A stretch of DNA of 64,000 nt from Aliikangiella coralliicola (GTDB lineage Bacteria; Pseudomonadota; Gammaproteobacteria; Enterobacterales; Kangiellaceae): positions 452,915 through 516,914 of the forward strand of contig NZ_ML660163.1 in assembly GCF_007004725.1 (NCBI RefSeq), in the 5' to 3' direction. Position 1 is the first letter of the stretch; every line of letters begins with the position of its first letter. The notes beneath the pieces are model-generated. The model ran no database searches. It saw only the letters and a list, made by a program, of their open reading frames with translations, and was not told where the DNA came from. Positions 38,648 to 47,081 of this stretch are shown here, one piece after another. The translations under genes and the position numbers were made by a program.

Positions 38648-40216
38648 TTAGTAGGTCGACCAGACTTGCAACTGAATTAAATCAACAAATTTTCGCAATT
38701 CTTTATCCAGAGGTCTATCTTCAGTCAATATTTCAAAATGCTCAAAAACTTCATTATGAGTTTGTAGGATAGAATCAGAGAGCGAACTCTTTTCCAGTTC
38801 ATTCTGTCTCATTCTGAGCTCTAACCCCTGAGTACTTGCCATCAACAACGCAGAAGCAATTTGTTCCGTCAACTCTAACACTCTGACACAATCTCTGGCA
38901 GCAATGGTTCCCATGCTCACTTTGTCCTGATTATGGCACTCGGTTGAACGAGAGAAAACGCTCGCGGGCATAGTGTTTTTTAATGCTTCAGCGGTCCAGG
39001 CGCTAACAGCGATCTGTACTGCCTTAAACCCATGATTCAGTGGTTTTCGATCTGAAACTGCGGCAGATAGATTATTCGGTAATCCATTATTAAACTTGTT
39101 ATCAACCAACAATGCCATTTGTCGGTCCATTAAGTCTGCCAAATTGGCGACACAGTTCTTAAGGGAGTCCATCACAAAAGCAATATGGCCACCGTAAAAA
39201 TGACCGCCATGGAGTACATGCTCTCCTGCACCATCAATGATTGGATTGTCATTAGCGCTGTTGAGTTCAATTTCAATCATTTGCCTCATCCAGGGAAGAG
39301 AATCTCGAAGCACACCAATCACATGTGGCGCACAGCGGATTGAGTAGCGATCTTGCAATCTCGAAGAGTTGCGTGGATGATGATCGTGATGCAAATCTTC
39401 TCTAATCCAGGTGGCAATTTGTCCCTGTCCGGGATGTGGTTTTACGCTAAATAATATATCATCAAAATGATTGCTATTACCTTTTAGCGCTAATGAGCAA
39501 AGTGAAGTAATCCGCGTGCATAAACGGGTGAGGTATTCAGCTCTTGAATAAGCTAAACAAGCCAAGGCGGTCATTACTGCTGTTCCATTCATCACAGCTA
39601 GTCCCTCTTTAGGTTTAAGCTTTAACGGAGTAATATCCAACTCCTCAAAAACTTCGGCTGTGGCTCTTTTTTCTTTCTCAAAATAAACATCTCGCTCGCC
39701 AATTAAAGTTGCCGCAACATAAGACAAGGGGGTAAGGTCACCGCTCGCACCAACCGAACCTTCTTTGGGAATTACGGGAACAATATTTTTATTCAGCAAT
39801 GTTTCAAATTGGCGCAACATTCGCCAGCGTACTCCTGAGACTCCTTGACTCAGAGAAGCTAAACGTACGGCTAAAATCGCTCGCCCTTCCAATTCGTTAA
39901 AAAATTCACCAAGCCCACATCCGTGAAACCGAGTCAAATGTAGCGGTAATTCGTCAACTTTATCCAACGGTACCTGTACTGTACATGAATCACCATATCC
40001 AGTAGTAACACCGTAGATAACACCATCTTCTTTTAACAAACGCTCAAGAAATTCTGCGCCAGAAGTAACTTTCTCATAAAATGATTCGTCATCGCTTAGG
40101 CAAACGTCAGCATCGTTGTGTGCAATCGCGTTGACGTCTTCAATCGTTAGCTTTTCCTTACCAAAAAGGATGGTTTTACTTGTACGCTTTTCTTCCACTT
40201 TCTTTTCAATCAACAT
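38648..40216 (-). CDS. Aromatic amino acid ammonia-lyase (HAL/TAL family)
   Basis: MIO-dependent lyase of 522 residues. The Ala-Ser-Gly triad that cyclises to the MIO cofactor is A157-S158-G159 in GSVGASGDLTPLSY. YGVTTGYGD supplies the catalytic Tyr loop. At the substrate-selectivity site the sequence is F97-H98 (LTRFHGCG); His there is typical of tyrosine/histidine lyases, not phenylalanine lyases. In an APE locus tyrosine is the expected substrate, giving 4-coumarate as aromatic starter. A true histidase is unlikely because no other hut gene is nearby. Confidence 0.88.
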   Translation of the reverse strand: MLIEKKVEEKRTSKTILFGKEKLTIEDVNAIAHNDADVCLSDDESFYEKVTSGAEFLERLLKEDGVIYGVTTGYGDSCTVQVPLDKVDELPLHLTRFHGCGLGEFFNELEGRAILAVRLASLSQGVSGVRWRMLRQFETLLNKNIVPVIPKEGSVGASGDLTPLSYVAATLIGERDVYFEKEKRATAEVFEELDITPLKLKPKEGLAVMNGTAVMTALACLAYSRAEYLTRLCTRITSLCSLALKGNSNHFDDILFSVKPHPGQGQIATWIREDLHHDHHPRNSSRLQDRYSIRCAPHVIGVLRDSLPWMRQMIEIELNSANDNPIIDGAGEHVLHGGHFYGGHIAFVMDSLKNCVANLADLMDRQMALLVDNKFNNGLPNNLSAAVSDRKPLNHGFKAVQIAVSAWTAEALKNTMPASVFSRSTECHNQDKVSMGTIAARDCVRVLELTEQIASALLMASTQGLELRMRQNELEKSSLSDSILQTHNEVFEHFEILTEDRPLDKELRKFVDLIQLQVWSTY

Positions 40217-40235
40217 AAACTATTTCTCTTCAATA

Positions 40236-41942
40236 TCACTCGAATTTTCTTTGGACTTCTTTCGAGTTGTCCGCCTGCCAAAAGTCATAAAAATTAAACC
40301 ATTGCAATGGCGCTTTTTTACAATAATACGTGAGACGTTGTGCAAATTTCTGCACCACACCTTCTAACTCTTGTTTGCGCGTACTACGCGAAAACTTTAA
40401 TGAATCTGCAAAGTGTTCAAGGTAAATGTTATGTACACCTTGTTCTTTAATACAAAATAACAAATAGACAGGGCACTCTAAAATACCGGCCAAAATATGT
40501 GGCCCTTCGGCAAAAGGTGCTTTTTTACCGAGAAAGTCGACATATTGAACACGACCGATACTACTGACCGATGTACGATCACCAACAATAATAACCACTT
40601 CTCCCTGCTCTACTTTTTGCTTTAAGAGAATTGCTGTATCAATGCTAATTTTTTCGACATGAATTAGATTGACTTCTACATTTGGATTGCTCTTACTAAG
40701 AGCTTGTTGAAACTTAGATGCATGTTTATTAAAAACTATGGCATTAATTTTAAGCTCGTTATTTTTCACGCCAACGGCCCGGCAAAGTTCCAGGTTGCCC
40801 AAGTGTGAACCGATAAATACAGCACCTTTTCCTGATGCCGCCACCTTTTCAAATAAGTCTTTACCGTGTACTTTAATTTCGCTTTCATCAAGGTCGCCCA
40901 TCCAGCATGCAATTTTGTCAATTGCGGAAACACCAAATTGGTAAAAATGTTGGTATATTTGACGTAATTTAACGTCAGTTGGTTCTCCCTGATATTTGGC
41001 TAATTGCTGCAAATAAGTTCTGGAGGACTCCCGCGCTACTTTCGAGGTTAATACAAAGTAGCTAATTACAGGATGCAATAAAATCAGAAAAATATTACGT
41101 CCAAATACTTTATAAACCCAAATCAAGAAGTTTAACCCGTGGAGACTTCCTTTTTCTTTTTCCGCCCCCCAATGTTTGACACGCATTTTTGATTGTTTTT
41201 CCGAGCGAAATTTACGCACCAATAATGATGGGAACCGTCTCAACATACCGAAAAATAAACGCGTATGCATTTTACTTATCAGCCAGTTATCTCGAAATAA
41301 CTGAAAATGCGAGACACCATCTTCGGGGTAAATCACTTTTGTCGGTATGAATTTTATGTCAACAGATTCCCAATAAAGCCGAACCAAAATTTCGACGTCA
41401 AAATCCATTCTTTTACCTAGCTTATTGTTCTCAATTATTTCTATACAGCTGGCAAGTGGGTAAACTCGAAACCCACACATCGAATCTTTGATCTCAAAAC
41501 TCAATGTTTCGACCCAAACCCAGAAATGAGTAATATATCTAGGTAGCAACCGACCTAATGGTACAGATTTGTCATATACCGGATATCCGCAAATAGTGTC
41601 CCGCGGAAAACGCTCGCTGCATTCAAGAAACTTTTGAATATCTTCCAGGTTATGTTGCCCGTCAGCATCAACCTGCAATGCGTGTGAAAAACCTTGATTA
41701 AAAGCGTGTCGCATCCCAGCCATCACCGCACCACCTTTACCCTGGTTTTCAGGCAAATGTAAAACAGTAATAGCTTCGTTAGATTCGCCTATCTTCTTTA
41801 AAAGCTGAGTCGTATGCTCATCACTACCATCATTAACCACAATAATAGGAATGTTGAAATCGCCAAGCTCTTTGAGCATGGGCTCAAAAACAGCTGTGTG
41901 ATTGTAGTTAGGTATAATAAAACAGGCGGAGTATTGGGTCAT
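40236..41942 (-). CDS. Glycosyltransferase-acyltransferase fusion of the aryl polyene cluster
   Basis: Two-domain protein of 568 residues. Residues 1-235 form a family 2 glycosyltransferase with the nucleotide-sugar/metal motif VDADGQH (D92, D94) and VVNDGSD. A membrane-associated linker (about 255-300) follows. Residues about 310-560 form an LpxL-type acyltransferase with the HX4E motif in GSHLGNLE and VIIVGDRTS. The fusion is common in APE loci and would assemble the glycolipid anchor. It begins directly after apeI. Confidence 0.87.
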   Translation of the reverse strand: MTQYSACFIIPNYNHTAVFEPMLKELGDFNIPIIVVNDGSDEHTTQLLKKIGESNEAITVLHLPENQGKGGAVMAGMRHAFNQGFSHALQVDADGQHNLEDIQKFLECSERFPRDTICGYPVYDKSVPLGRLLPRYITHFWVWVETLSFEIKDSMCGFRVYPLASCIEIIENNKLGKRMDFDVEILVRLYWESVDIKFIPTKVIYPEDGVSHFQLFRDNWLISKMHTRLFFGMLRRFPSLLVRKFRSEKQSKMRVKHWGAEKEKGSLHGLNFLIWVYKVFGRNIFLILLHPVISYFVLTSKVARESSRTYLQQLAKYQGEPTDVKLRQIYQHFYQFGVSAIDKIACWMGDLDESEIKVHGKDLFEKVAASGKGAVFIGSHLGNLELCRAVGVKNNELKINAIVFNKHASKFQQALSKSNPNVEVNLIHVEKISIDTAILLKQKVEQGEVVIIVGDRTSVSSIGRVQYVDFLGKKAPFAEGPHILAGILECPVYLLFCIKEQGVHNIYLEHFADSLKFSRSTRKQELEGVVQKFAQRLTYYCKKAPLQWFNFYDFWQADNSKEVQRKFE

Positions 41943-42281
41943 TTATTCAATCACTAATTTGCCTGAAGAGTGTTTCTTGCCATCCGACTCAAACGCAAAC
42001 CAAAGTTTGCCTTGCTTATGCTCGACTCTCAAACTAATTTTGCAATTTGGCTGAATCACGTGCTGATATTTAATGGCGTCCATTCGGTTAACTTCAATTG
42101 AGTTTAATTCCGAAAAGTAGCGTTTTGTGAACTCAATGACCCATTGAATTTGCACGACTCCGGGAATGATAGGTACTGAGTCAAAATGACCTTCAAAGGC
42201 CTGGAGTTTCTCATTAATGTCCAATACCAGTTGCATGGTAGAGTCTTCTTTAATTACTTCAACTACTTCTGGAAATTCCAT
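41943..42281 (-). CDS. apeI: FabZ-like hot-dog protein ApeI, predicted acidic residue replaced by Gln
   Basis: Small hot-dog dehydratase-like protein of 112 residues. GHFDSVPIIPGVVQIQW (residues 31-47) aligns with the FabZ active-site helix: His32 is kept. Fourteen residues further, where FabZ has its catalytic Glu and FabA an Asp, there is Gln46. In described APE systems ApeI dehydrates together with ApeP on the ApeE/ApeF carriers. Here it may have altered chemistry or use another acid. The ATG overlaps the apeH stop as TAATG. Confidence 0.85.
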   Translation of the reverse strand: MEFPEVVEVIKEDSTMQLVLDINEKLQAFEGHFDSVPIIPGVVQIQWVIEFTKRYFSELNSIEVNRMDAIKYQHVIQPNCKISLRVEHKQGKLWFAFESDGKKHSSGKLVIE

Positions 42282-43651
42282 TAGCTCGCTTTCTCACTAT
42301 GACAGAATAATTGTAGTAACGAATCTGTGTCGAGTTTACTTTGAGAAGTCAACGGTATGCACTCAACGATTCGCCATTTTCTCGGGATGGTAACTGGTTC
42401 AAACCTCTGCCGCATTTGCCGTTTCCAGTGTTCAACCAAATACCGCTTACCTTTTTCTTCTAAAAGCAATTGCCCTTCGGAAGATAAAACGATCACAACA
42501 CCTAAAACATGACGCTCGCCGGAAAGTAATAAAGCAACAGAGTTCTCAACAGAAGTCATAGTTTCCAGATAGGATTCAATTTCTGTTAACGAAACTCTCT
42601 TTTCTTCCAGCTTTACCACGCGATCTTTTCGGCCTTTTAAAATAAATTGGCCATCTGAAAAAATCTCTAATTGATCATCTAATACAATCCCATATTTTTC
42701 AGCGATATGGGGGGAACGCAATATTGTGTCAGTATTATTGATCTCTAGTACGACTTTTTTAAACGGCTTCCATGGCGTAGTCAATTCCGTCTGTTGCCTA
42801 TGTGCAATTCCTCCAGTTTCGGTACTACCATATATTTCAATTGGAACATTCTTAAAATAATTCTTCGCCAACTGTGCCGCCGCAAGCGACAGAGGCCCAC
42901 CCGACGAAAAGGTCACAGTGGGTTCTATTCCATTAAGGTCAAGATCTATTCTTGAAAGAAAAGCGGGGCTCGAAACAAAGACAAACGGTCTCTCAGAACG
43001 CTTCGCCATTAGTAGCTGCTCAGGGTACTCAATTTGCTGTTCAGCCCAACTTCTACCGGTAACAAAGGGCCATAGTAATTTAAACAAAAGACCATAAATA
43101 TGCGAATGAGAAACACTGGCGACAACGGTTTTATTTTGAACTAGCAAACCGAAGGCTTCTTCTAGAGTTTCTACTTCATTCAACAATGATATTAGCTTTT
43201 TCTTAATAGCCTTTGGTGCTCCGGTAGAACCCGAAGTAAAAAATGTAATAACTTCAGCTCCACTCAATTGATACTGAGACTCGTTAAATGACTCAGTACC
43301 ACAATCGAGATTAATCGATAATTTATTATCAATATCCAAGTCACTTTCACTGATTATTGCATCATACTCACTATTAATTTCATCCAACCACCTAGGCGTT
43401 CTGTTAGCACAAATAATGACTTCTTTTTTTTGAGTCAACAATGCGAATAATGCAACCAAAAACCAATAAGAGCTTTCAATGCTTAATAGCCATTTTGATG
43501 CACTATTTAATGAGATTTTATTAGAAAGTCGGGCAAGATCCTGACGAAACTTATCTGAACTAATTGTTTTATTGGAGGATAAATCAAAACAAACATCGAA
43601 ACAGCCACTTTGATGTTTTTGACTCAAAATTTGATTCAATTGACTTAACAT
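42281..43651 (-). CDS. apeH: Acyl-ligase (AMP-forming) of the aryl polyene cluster
   Basis: ANL-superfamily adenylating enzyme of 456 residues, shorter than typical acyl-CoA ligases (about 520-550). The P-loop TFFTSGSTGAPKAIKKK (about residues 133-149), the A5-like EIYGSTETGG and the hinge LKGRKDRVVKLEEKRVS near residue 345 are visible. It would activate the aromatic acid made by the ammonia-lyase and load it on an acyl carrier protein. It lies 3 bp after the small membrane-protein gene. Confidence 0.88.
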   Translation of the reverse strand: MLSQLNQILSQKHQSGCFDVCFDLSSNKTISSDKFRQDLARLSNKISLNSASKWLLSIESSYWFLVALFALLTQKKEVIICANRTPRWLDEINSEYDAIISESDLDIDNKLSINLDCGTESFNESQYQLSGAEVITFFTSGSTGAPKAIKKKLISLLNEVETLEEAFGLLVQNKTVVASVSHSHIYGLLFKLLWPFVTGRSWAEQQIEYPEQLLMAKRSERPFVFVSSPAFLSRIDLDLNGIEPTVTFSSGGPLSLAAAQLAKNYFKNVPIEIYGSTETGGIAHRQQTELTTPWKPFKKVVLEINNTDTILRSPHIAEKYGIVLDDQLEIFSDGQFILKGRKDRVVKLEEKRVSLTEIESYLETMTSVENSVALLLSGERHVLGVVIVLSSEGQLLLEEKGKRYLVEHWKRQMRQRFEPVTIPRKWRIVECIPLTSQSKLDTDSLLQLFCHSEKAS

Positions 43652-43654
43652 TTT

Positions 43655-44215
43655 TTACTTAACTAAGAATAGCTTCCGATATATGAATTCTCCGCCAAAT
43701 ATACAACCCATAATCAAATACGAAATTAAACCATTATATAAGGTCCAAAACTCAATACTTGAAAAAAAAGTAGTAAATAGTGAGAAGAGTCCATTTAGTA
43801 GAAAAAATACGCACCATATTTGCGTAACTAAGCGAGTATACTCAATTGCCTCTTGCGGCAATTCAGGTTCACTCAGTCTGGCAATTCGCTCTATGGCTGA
43901 GGGCGGATTTTTCAGGCTATACCCAAAAGCGACAAGAAACGAAAAACTAACGATAGTAGGATAAAGTTTCAAGCCTTGAACAGAATTGCTAATTACTGTA
44001 ATTACAACGAGCGTAATCCCGAGAAAAGTAACAATAATTAGCGTATTGCTCTCAGCATTACTTCTCATTTTTTTTCTTGAAAAATATCTTAATACTAAAA
44101 TAGCCGCAAGAATGATAGCCATGAACTTAGGCTCAAAATGATTGAGCCCAAAATATATAACCAAGGGATATAATACTACCAATATGGCTGCAAAAGCAGT
44201 CGCGGCAATTTTCAT
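43655..44215 (-). CDS. Integral membrane protein of the aryl polyene cluster (COG4648-like)
   Basis: Membrane protein of 186 residues with about six hydrophobic segments (starting at residues 6, 32, 57, 86, 128 and 155). The pattern FSFLVAFGYSLKNPPSAIERIARL followed by EYTRLVTQIWCVFFLLNG is typical of COG4648 proteins encoded between the carrier proteins and the ligase in APE loci. Its biochemical role is unknown. The start overlaps the apeF stop as TAATG. Confidence 0.82.
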   Translation of the reverse strand: MKIAATAFAAILVVLYPLVIYFGLNHFEPKFMAIILAAILVLRYFSRKKMRSNAESNTLIIVTFLGITLVVITVISNSVQGLKLYPTIVSFSFLVAFGYSLKNPPSAIERIARLSEPELPQEAIEYTRLVTQIWCVFFLLNGLFSLFTTFFSSIEFWTLYNGLISYLIMGCIFGGEFIYRKLFLVK

Positions 44216-44463
44216 TAGCTATTAATTAATTGGTCTACTGCATCAACAACGTCATTCACTGTTCTTACAGACTTAAAAGTTTCAGGTTGTATCTTTTTGC
44301 CTGTTATTTCCTGCAATTTAATGACTAAGTCAACAGTGTCAATACTATCAAGATCGAGCTCTTGGTAAAGATTTGCTTCCAAGGTTATTTCTTCTTTTTC
44401 AATTTCAAACTCTTCAACCAAAATGCTTGTTAGCTGTTCGAGTATTTCTTTCTTATCTTTCAT
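44215..44463 (-). CDS. apeF: Acyl carrier protein of the aryl polyene cluster (second)
   Basis: ACP of 82 residues. The 4'-phosphopantetheine site is Ser40 in ELDLDSIDTVD. The protein is acidic and of normal ACP size. Its start shares a base with the apeE stop (TAATG). APE systems typically carry two ACPs, one of which may be favoured for starter loading and the other for elongation; the sequence does not say which. Confidence 0.93.
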   Translation of the reverse strand: MKDKKEILEQLTSILVEEFEIEKEEITLEANLYQELDLDSIDTVDLVIKLQEITGKKIQPETFKSVRTVNDVVDAVDQLINS

Positions 44464-44726
44464 TAAGCTATTTCTCTCTGCTCTTTAACAAACGCGGCCA
44501 GACTAGCCACGGAATAAAAATGTTTTTTCGACTCTTCTGAACTTGCTTCTAATTTAATGTTATATTTTTTCTTCAAAGCTAATCCTAATTCCAAAGCATC
44601 GATTGAGTCTAAACCTAATCCCTCACCAAACAACGCTTCTTCGGACTCAATGTCCTCGACGGAAATGTCTTCCAATTCCAGTGATTCAATAATCAGGGAT
44701 TTTATTTCAACTTCTAACTCATGCAT
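44463..44726 (-). CDS. apeE: Acyl carrier protein of the aryl polyene cluster (first)
   Basis: ACP of 87 residues from the ATG at 44724-44726, which overlaps the acyltransferase stop by 8 bp and has GAGG upstream. The phosphopantetheine site is Ser41 in GLGLDSIDALELG. The central helix is well conserved. It is adjacent to a second, sequence-divergent ACP, so these are not recent duplicates. Confidence 0.92.
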   Translation of the reverse strand: MHELEVEIKSLIIESLELEDISVEDIESEEALFGEGLGLDSIDALELGLALKKKYNIKLEASSEESKKHFYSVASLAAFVKEQREIA

Positions 44727-45501
44727 AATTTTTGTTTTCCTCAACAAAATAGTCTTGAATAAAGGATGTCATACGCCTGGCACTAACCGATAAGCTTTGT
44801 TCTGAGCTCACAAAATTATCAACCTCTACCGGTTTACCCACCCTAACTGAAAAATCGGCTTTTTTATAAGGGATACTATACCATGGCTCATTTTTAGTAA
44901 GCGTTGACGGATGGCAGTGAATAACAACTGGCACTAGATCAACACTGCATCTGATAGCGATGTTACTCGCACCACGCTGGAACTTAAGCGGTTGTGTAGG
45001 TTTAGTGCGAGTTCCTTCCGGAAAGATAATCAGTGAATACCCCGACTGCAACGATTTGCTACAAGCGCTAAATAAACGCTCTGGATCTTCGGTGTTCTTA
45101 ATATAACCGGCAGCTTTGACAACTCCCTTTAAGAAAAAATTATCCCACAAACCTTTTTTAACAATACAATCTGCTTGTGGCAATATCGCAATTAAAACAA
45201 CCACGTCGATTAGCGAAGGATGATTGGCAATAATTAGCTTTCCATGAAATTTGGTTAACTCTTGCTCCGCTTTTTCGATGTCGAAGTGAAACATTCCAAA
45301 GTTGGACATCATCGTGATAAAAAAGCGAAAACTCTTATGGATAATATGCCTGGCGAGTTTGGTTCTCTTTTGTTTATTTTTGCAAAATATATTGAGTGAT
45401 GGGAACACAACTAACGTTAACAGCAGCCCACCAACTCCGAAAGCAAAAAAACTAAACGCAGTCGCTATCAACCGCCAGACATAGTTTATAGAACTAAACA
45501 T
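44719..45501 (-). CDS. 1-acyl-sn-glycerol-3-phosphate acyltransferase-like protein
   Basis: PlsC-family membrane acyltransferase of 260 residues from the ATG at 45499-45501, which overlaps the apeC stop (TAATG). The HX4D motif is NHPSLIDVV (near residue 76) and the second motif is IIFPEGTRTKP. An N-terminal membrane segment (about residues 8-35) is present. It presumably transfers an acyl or polyene chain during formation of the lipid-linked pigment. Confidence 0.88.
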   Translation of the reverse strand: MFSSINYVWRLIATAFSFFAFGVGGLLLTLVVFPSLNIFCKNKQKRTKLARHIIHKSFRFFITMMSNFGMFHFDIEKAEQELTKFHGKLIIANHPSLIDVVVLIAILPQADCIVKKGLWDNFFLKGVVKAAGYIKNTEDPERLFSACSKSLQSGYSLIIFPEGTRTKPTQPLKFQRGASNIAIRCSVDLVPVVIHCHPSTLTKNEPWYSIPYKKADFSVRVGKPVEVDNFVSSEQSLSVSARRMTSFIQDYFVEENKNYA

Positions 45502-46247
45502 TACCGTCCCCAAACCCATTGTCGAGACTGACCATCTACGACAGAGTTTTCAGCACCCGATAAATAGTGTTTTAGAAAGCTCTCTCCTAAATCACGCTCT
45601 TCATCACTGCCAGTTGCTCTTTCTTTCATAGACATGCTTACATTAGTATTAGCGCCAGATAGCACATTCTCGTTCCAAGACAATAGTAACGCAATACATA
45701 TCGACTCCTTCGGGCCAAACTTAAATTCAGAATACTTATCGGGTAATGGTTCATCATGATAGACAAATAGCACTTTGCTATCAGGAAAACGAGACATAAG
45801 AACGCAAGATTCTAGCAACCCATAGCCAAATGTATCTACACCACCAGCTACGGTAGTAGCCGGTTGCTTATTCTGAGTAAGAATTGAGAACAAACCAAGC
45901 GAAGTATTATGTACCGAAAGACTAAAGTCAGTAGGTGATATATCCTCTTGATTTGCAATTGATTCTAATATTTTAACCGTTCGAGTTAACTCTCCATGCC
46001 GGGAAGCAAATACACATTTTGGATGTGATTGGCTTTCGCTTAAACAGTTAATCCCGGTTGTAACAGCCATTTTGCTTAAGCTGCTCATCCGACGGCGCTT
46101 CATCGCTGGTATTTGAGAGAAATCAGGTGGTATAGACGAAGTTGAAAAGCTATTTCCGCAAGCCCAGTCTATCCAATCCGATCGCAGCCTTTTCGACGAG
46201 GACCACGCGGACCACGATTCTATGGAAAAATTGATTTTTTTACTCAT
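45501..46247 (-). CDS. apeC: Truncated ketosynthase-like protein, chain-length-factor type
   Basis: N-terminal ketosynthase-fold protein (Ketoacyl-synt_2 type) of 248 residues, first gene of the cluster. The stretch VAGGVDTFGYGLLESCVLMSR aligns with the active-site region of ketosynthases, but the nucleophilic Cys is missing, so it cannot condense on its own. ApeC is described as the partner of ApeO. I take the ATG at 46245-46247; a GTG start 36 bp upstream is possible. AGAAG lies upstream. Confidence 0.83.
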   Translation of the reverse strand: MSKKINFSIESWSAWSSSKRLRSDWIDWACGNSFSTSSIPPDFSQIPAMKRRRMSSLSKMAVTTGINCLSESQSHPKCVFASRHGELTRTVKILESIANQEDISPTDFSLSVHNTSLGLFSILTQNKQPATTVAGGVDTFGYGLLESCVLMSRFPDSKVLFVYHDEPLPDKYSEFKFGPKESICIALLLSWNENVLSGANTNVSMSMKERATGSDEERDLGESFLKHYLSGAENSVVDGQSRQWVWGR

Positions 46248-46297
46248 TTTGCCGACTTCTTGCAGAAAACGCGCAATTTTCACACAATTAGTAGACT

Positions 46298-46325
46298 ATT
46301 ACAATAGATTTGAGTTGTCTAACAA
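46298..46325 (-). promoter_or_regulatory. Candidate promoter of the aryl polyene operon
   Basis: On the minus strand, TTGTTA (46325-46320) and TGTAAT (46303-46298) are 16 bp apart, ending about 51 bp before the apeC start. It is the only good promoter candidate in front of the 18 coupled genes and would therefore control the whole locus. Confidence 0.5.
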
Positions 46326-46396
46326 GCGCTATGGACCATTATTGTTGCAGCTAAAAACAACAGGTAAGTAGTCAATTTATGCTTAATAAATAGTAC

Positions 46397-46425
46397 TTTA
46401 CATTGAAAAAAAGCTCCAATATGAT
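46397..46425 (+). promoter_or_regulatory. Promoter of the 46464 lipoprotein gene
   Basis: TTTACA (46397-46402) and TATGAT (46420-46425) are separated by 17 bp, both one or two bases from consensus. The downstream gene starts 38 bp further on. It diverges from the APE promoter across a shared region of about 70 bp. Confidence 0.6.
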
Positions 46426-46463
46426 CCAATCAACTAGAAAGATTAAACAAAAAGGAAATTAGT

Positions 46464-46856
46464 ATGCGAAAAGTTTCATATTTTGGCTTGTTTTTACTGA
46501 CCATGACGCTTCTGGGATGTAAAAAAACAATGCTAGTTCAAGATTACCCAGGGCAACAAATTCCGCATTATGCACAGGAAAAATCAACTGTCGAAAGTGT
46601 AGAAAAAGCCATCATGAGAGCGGCCATATCTTTGGGTTGGAAGACCGAAGTGATCGAAAAAGGAAAAATCCTGGCGACTTTGAATATAAGAAAGCACCAG
46701 TTAGTGGTTGATATTACCCATGATGATAAATCCTACTCAATTAAATATAAAGACTCTGTCAATTTGAAGTATGATGGCAAGAAAATCCATCGGCAATATG
46801 GCAACTGGGTCAAAAACCTGATTAATTCTATTAACGCATTTTCTGTTTCTGATTAA
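46464..46856 (+). CDS. Predicted lipoprotein of unknown function
   Basis: Lipoprotein of 130 residues with lipobox LLGC (Cys19) followed by Lys-Lys. The mature part is small and basic (SVEKAIMRAAISLGWKTEVIEKGKILAT, then RKHQLVVDITHDDKSYSIKYKDS), suggesting an alpha/beta fold like small periplasmic BON- or DUF-type domains. I do not recognise the family. It is divergent from the APE operon, with AAAGGA before its ATG and a terminator-like hairpin behind it. Confidence 0.78.
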   Translation: MRKVSYFGLFLLTMTLLGCKKTMLVQDYPGQQIPHYAQEKSTVESVEKAIMRAAISLGWKTEVIEKGKILATLNIRKHQLVVDITHDDKSYSIKYKDSVNLKYDGKKIHRQYGNWVKNLINSINAFSVSD

Positions 46857-46901
46857 TTCCCAGGTCGTCTTCAAAATCAATTAAACACTCGACCTAAGAT
46901 T

Positions 46902-46928
46902 GGCTGCCCAGAGCATTAATGGGTAGCC
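46902..46928 (+). terminator. Terminator-like hairpin after the 46464 lipoprotein gene
   Basis: Bases 46902-46910 pair with 46920-46928 over 9 bp with one G-U wobble and a 9-nt loop. A T-rich stretch (CATTTCTTTCTAGTTTTTTC) follows. It separates the lipoprotein gene from acs. Confidence 0.55.
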
Positions 46929-47081
46929 CATTTCTTTCTAGTTTTTTCAATTCGACTACAAAGTCATTTTCATCTTTTCAAATAACCTGTTTTCCGTATT
47001 TAAATGAGATAATCTCTAATTGGACAGGATGTCGAATATTATTTAAAGTAAATAATAATATTTTCGAAAAGGAACTTATAA

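Noticed and set aside
38648-40216. Ammonia-lyase as a histidine-catabolism gene (hutH)
   Set aside because: No hutU, hutI or hutG lies nearby, and the gene is embedded between aryl polyene genes.
29606-46247. Flexirubin or dialkylresorcinol cluster instead of aryl polyene
   Set aside because: No DarA/DarB-type ketosynthase/cyclase pair is present; the gene set and order match aryl polyene clusters.
46980-47081. Operator palindromes in front of acs
   Set aside because: AATATTATTT/AAATAATAATATT is imperfect (3-base offset) and lies in strongly AT-rich DNA, where such symmetry is expected by chance.
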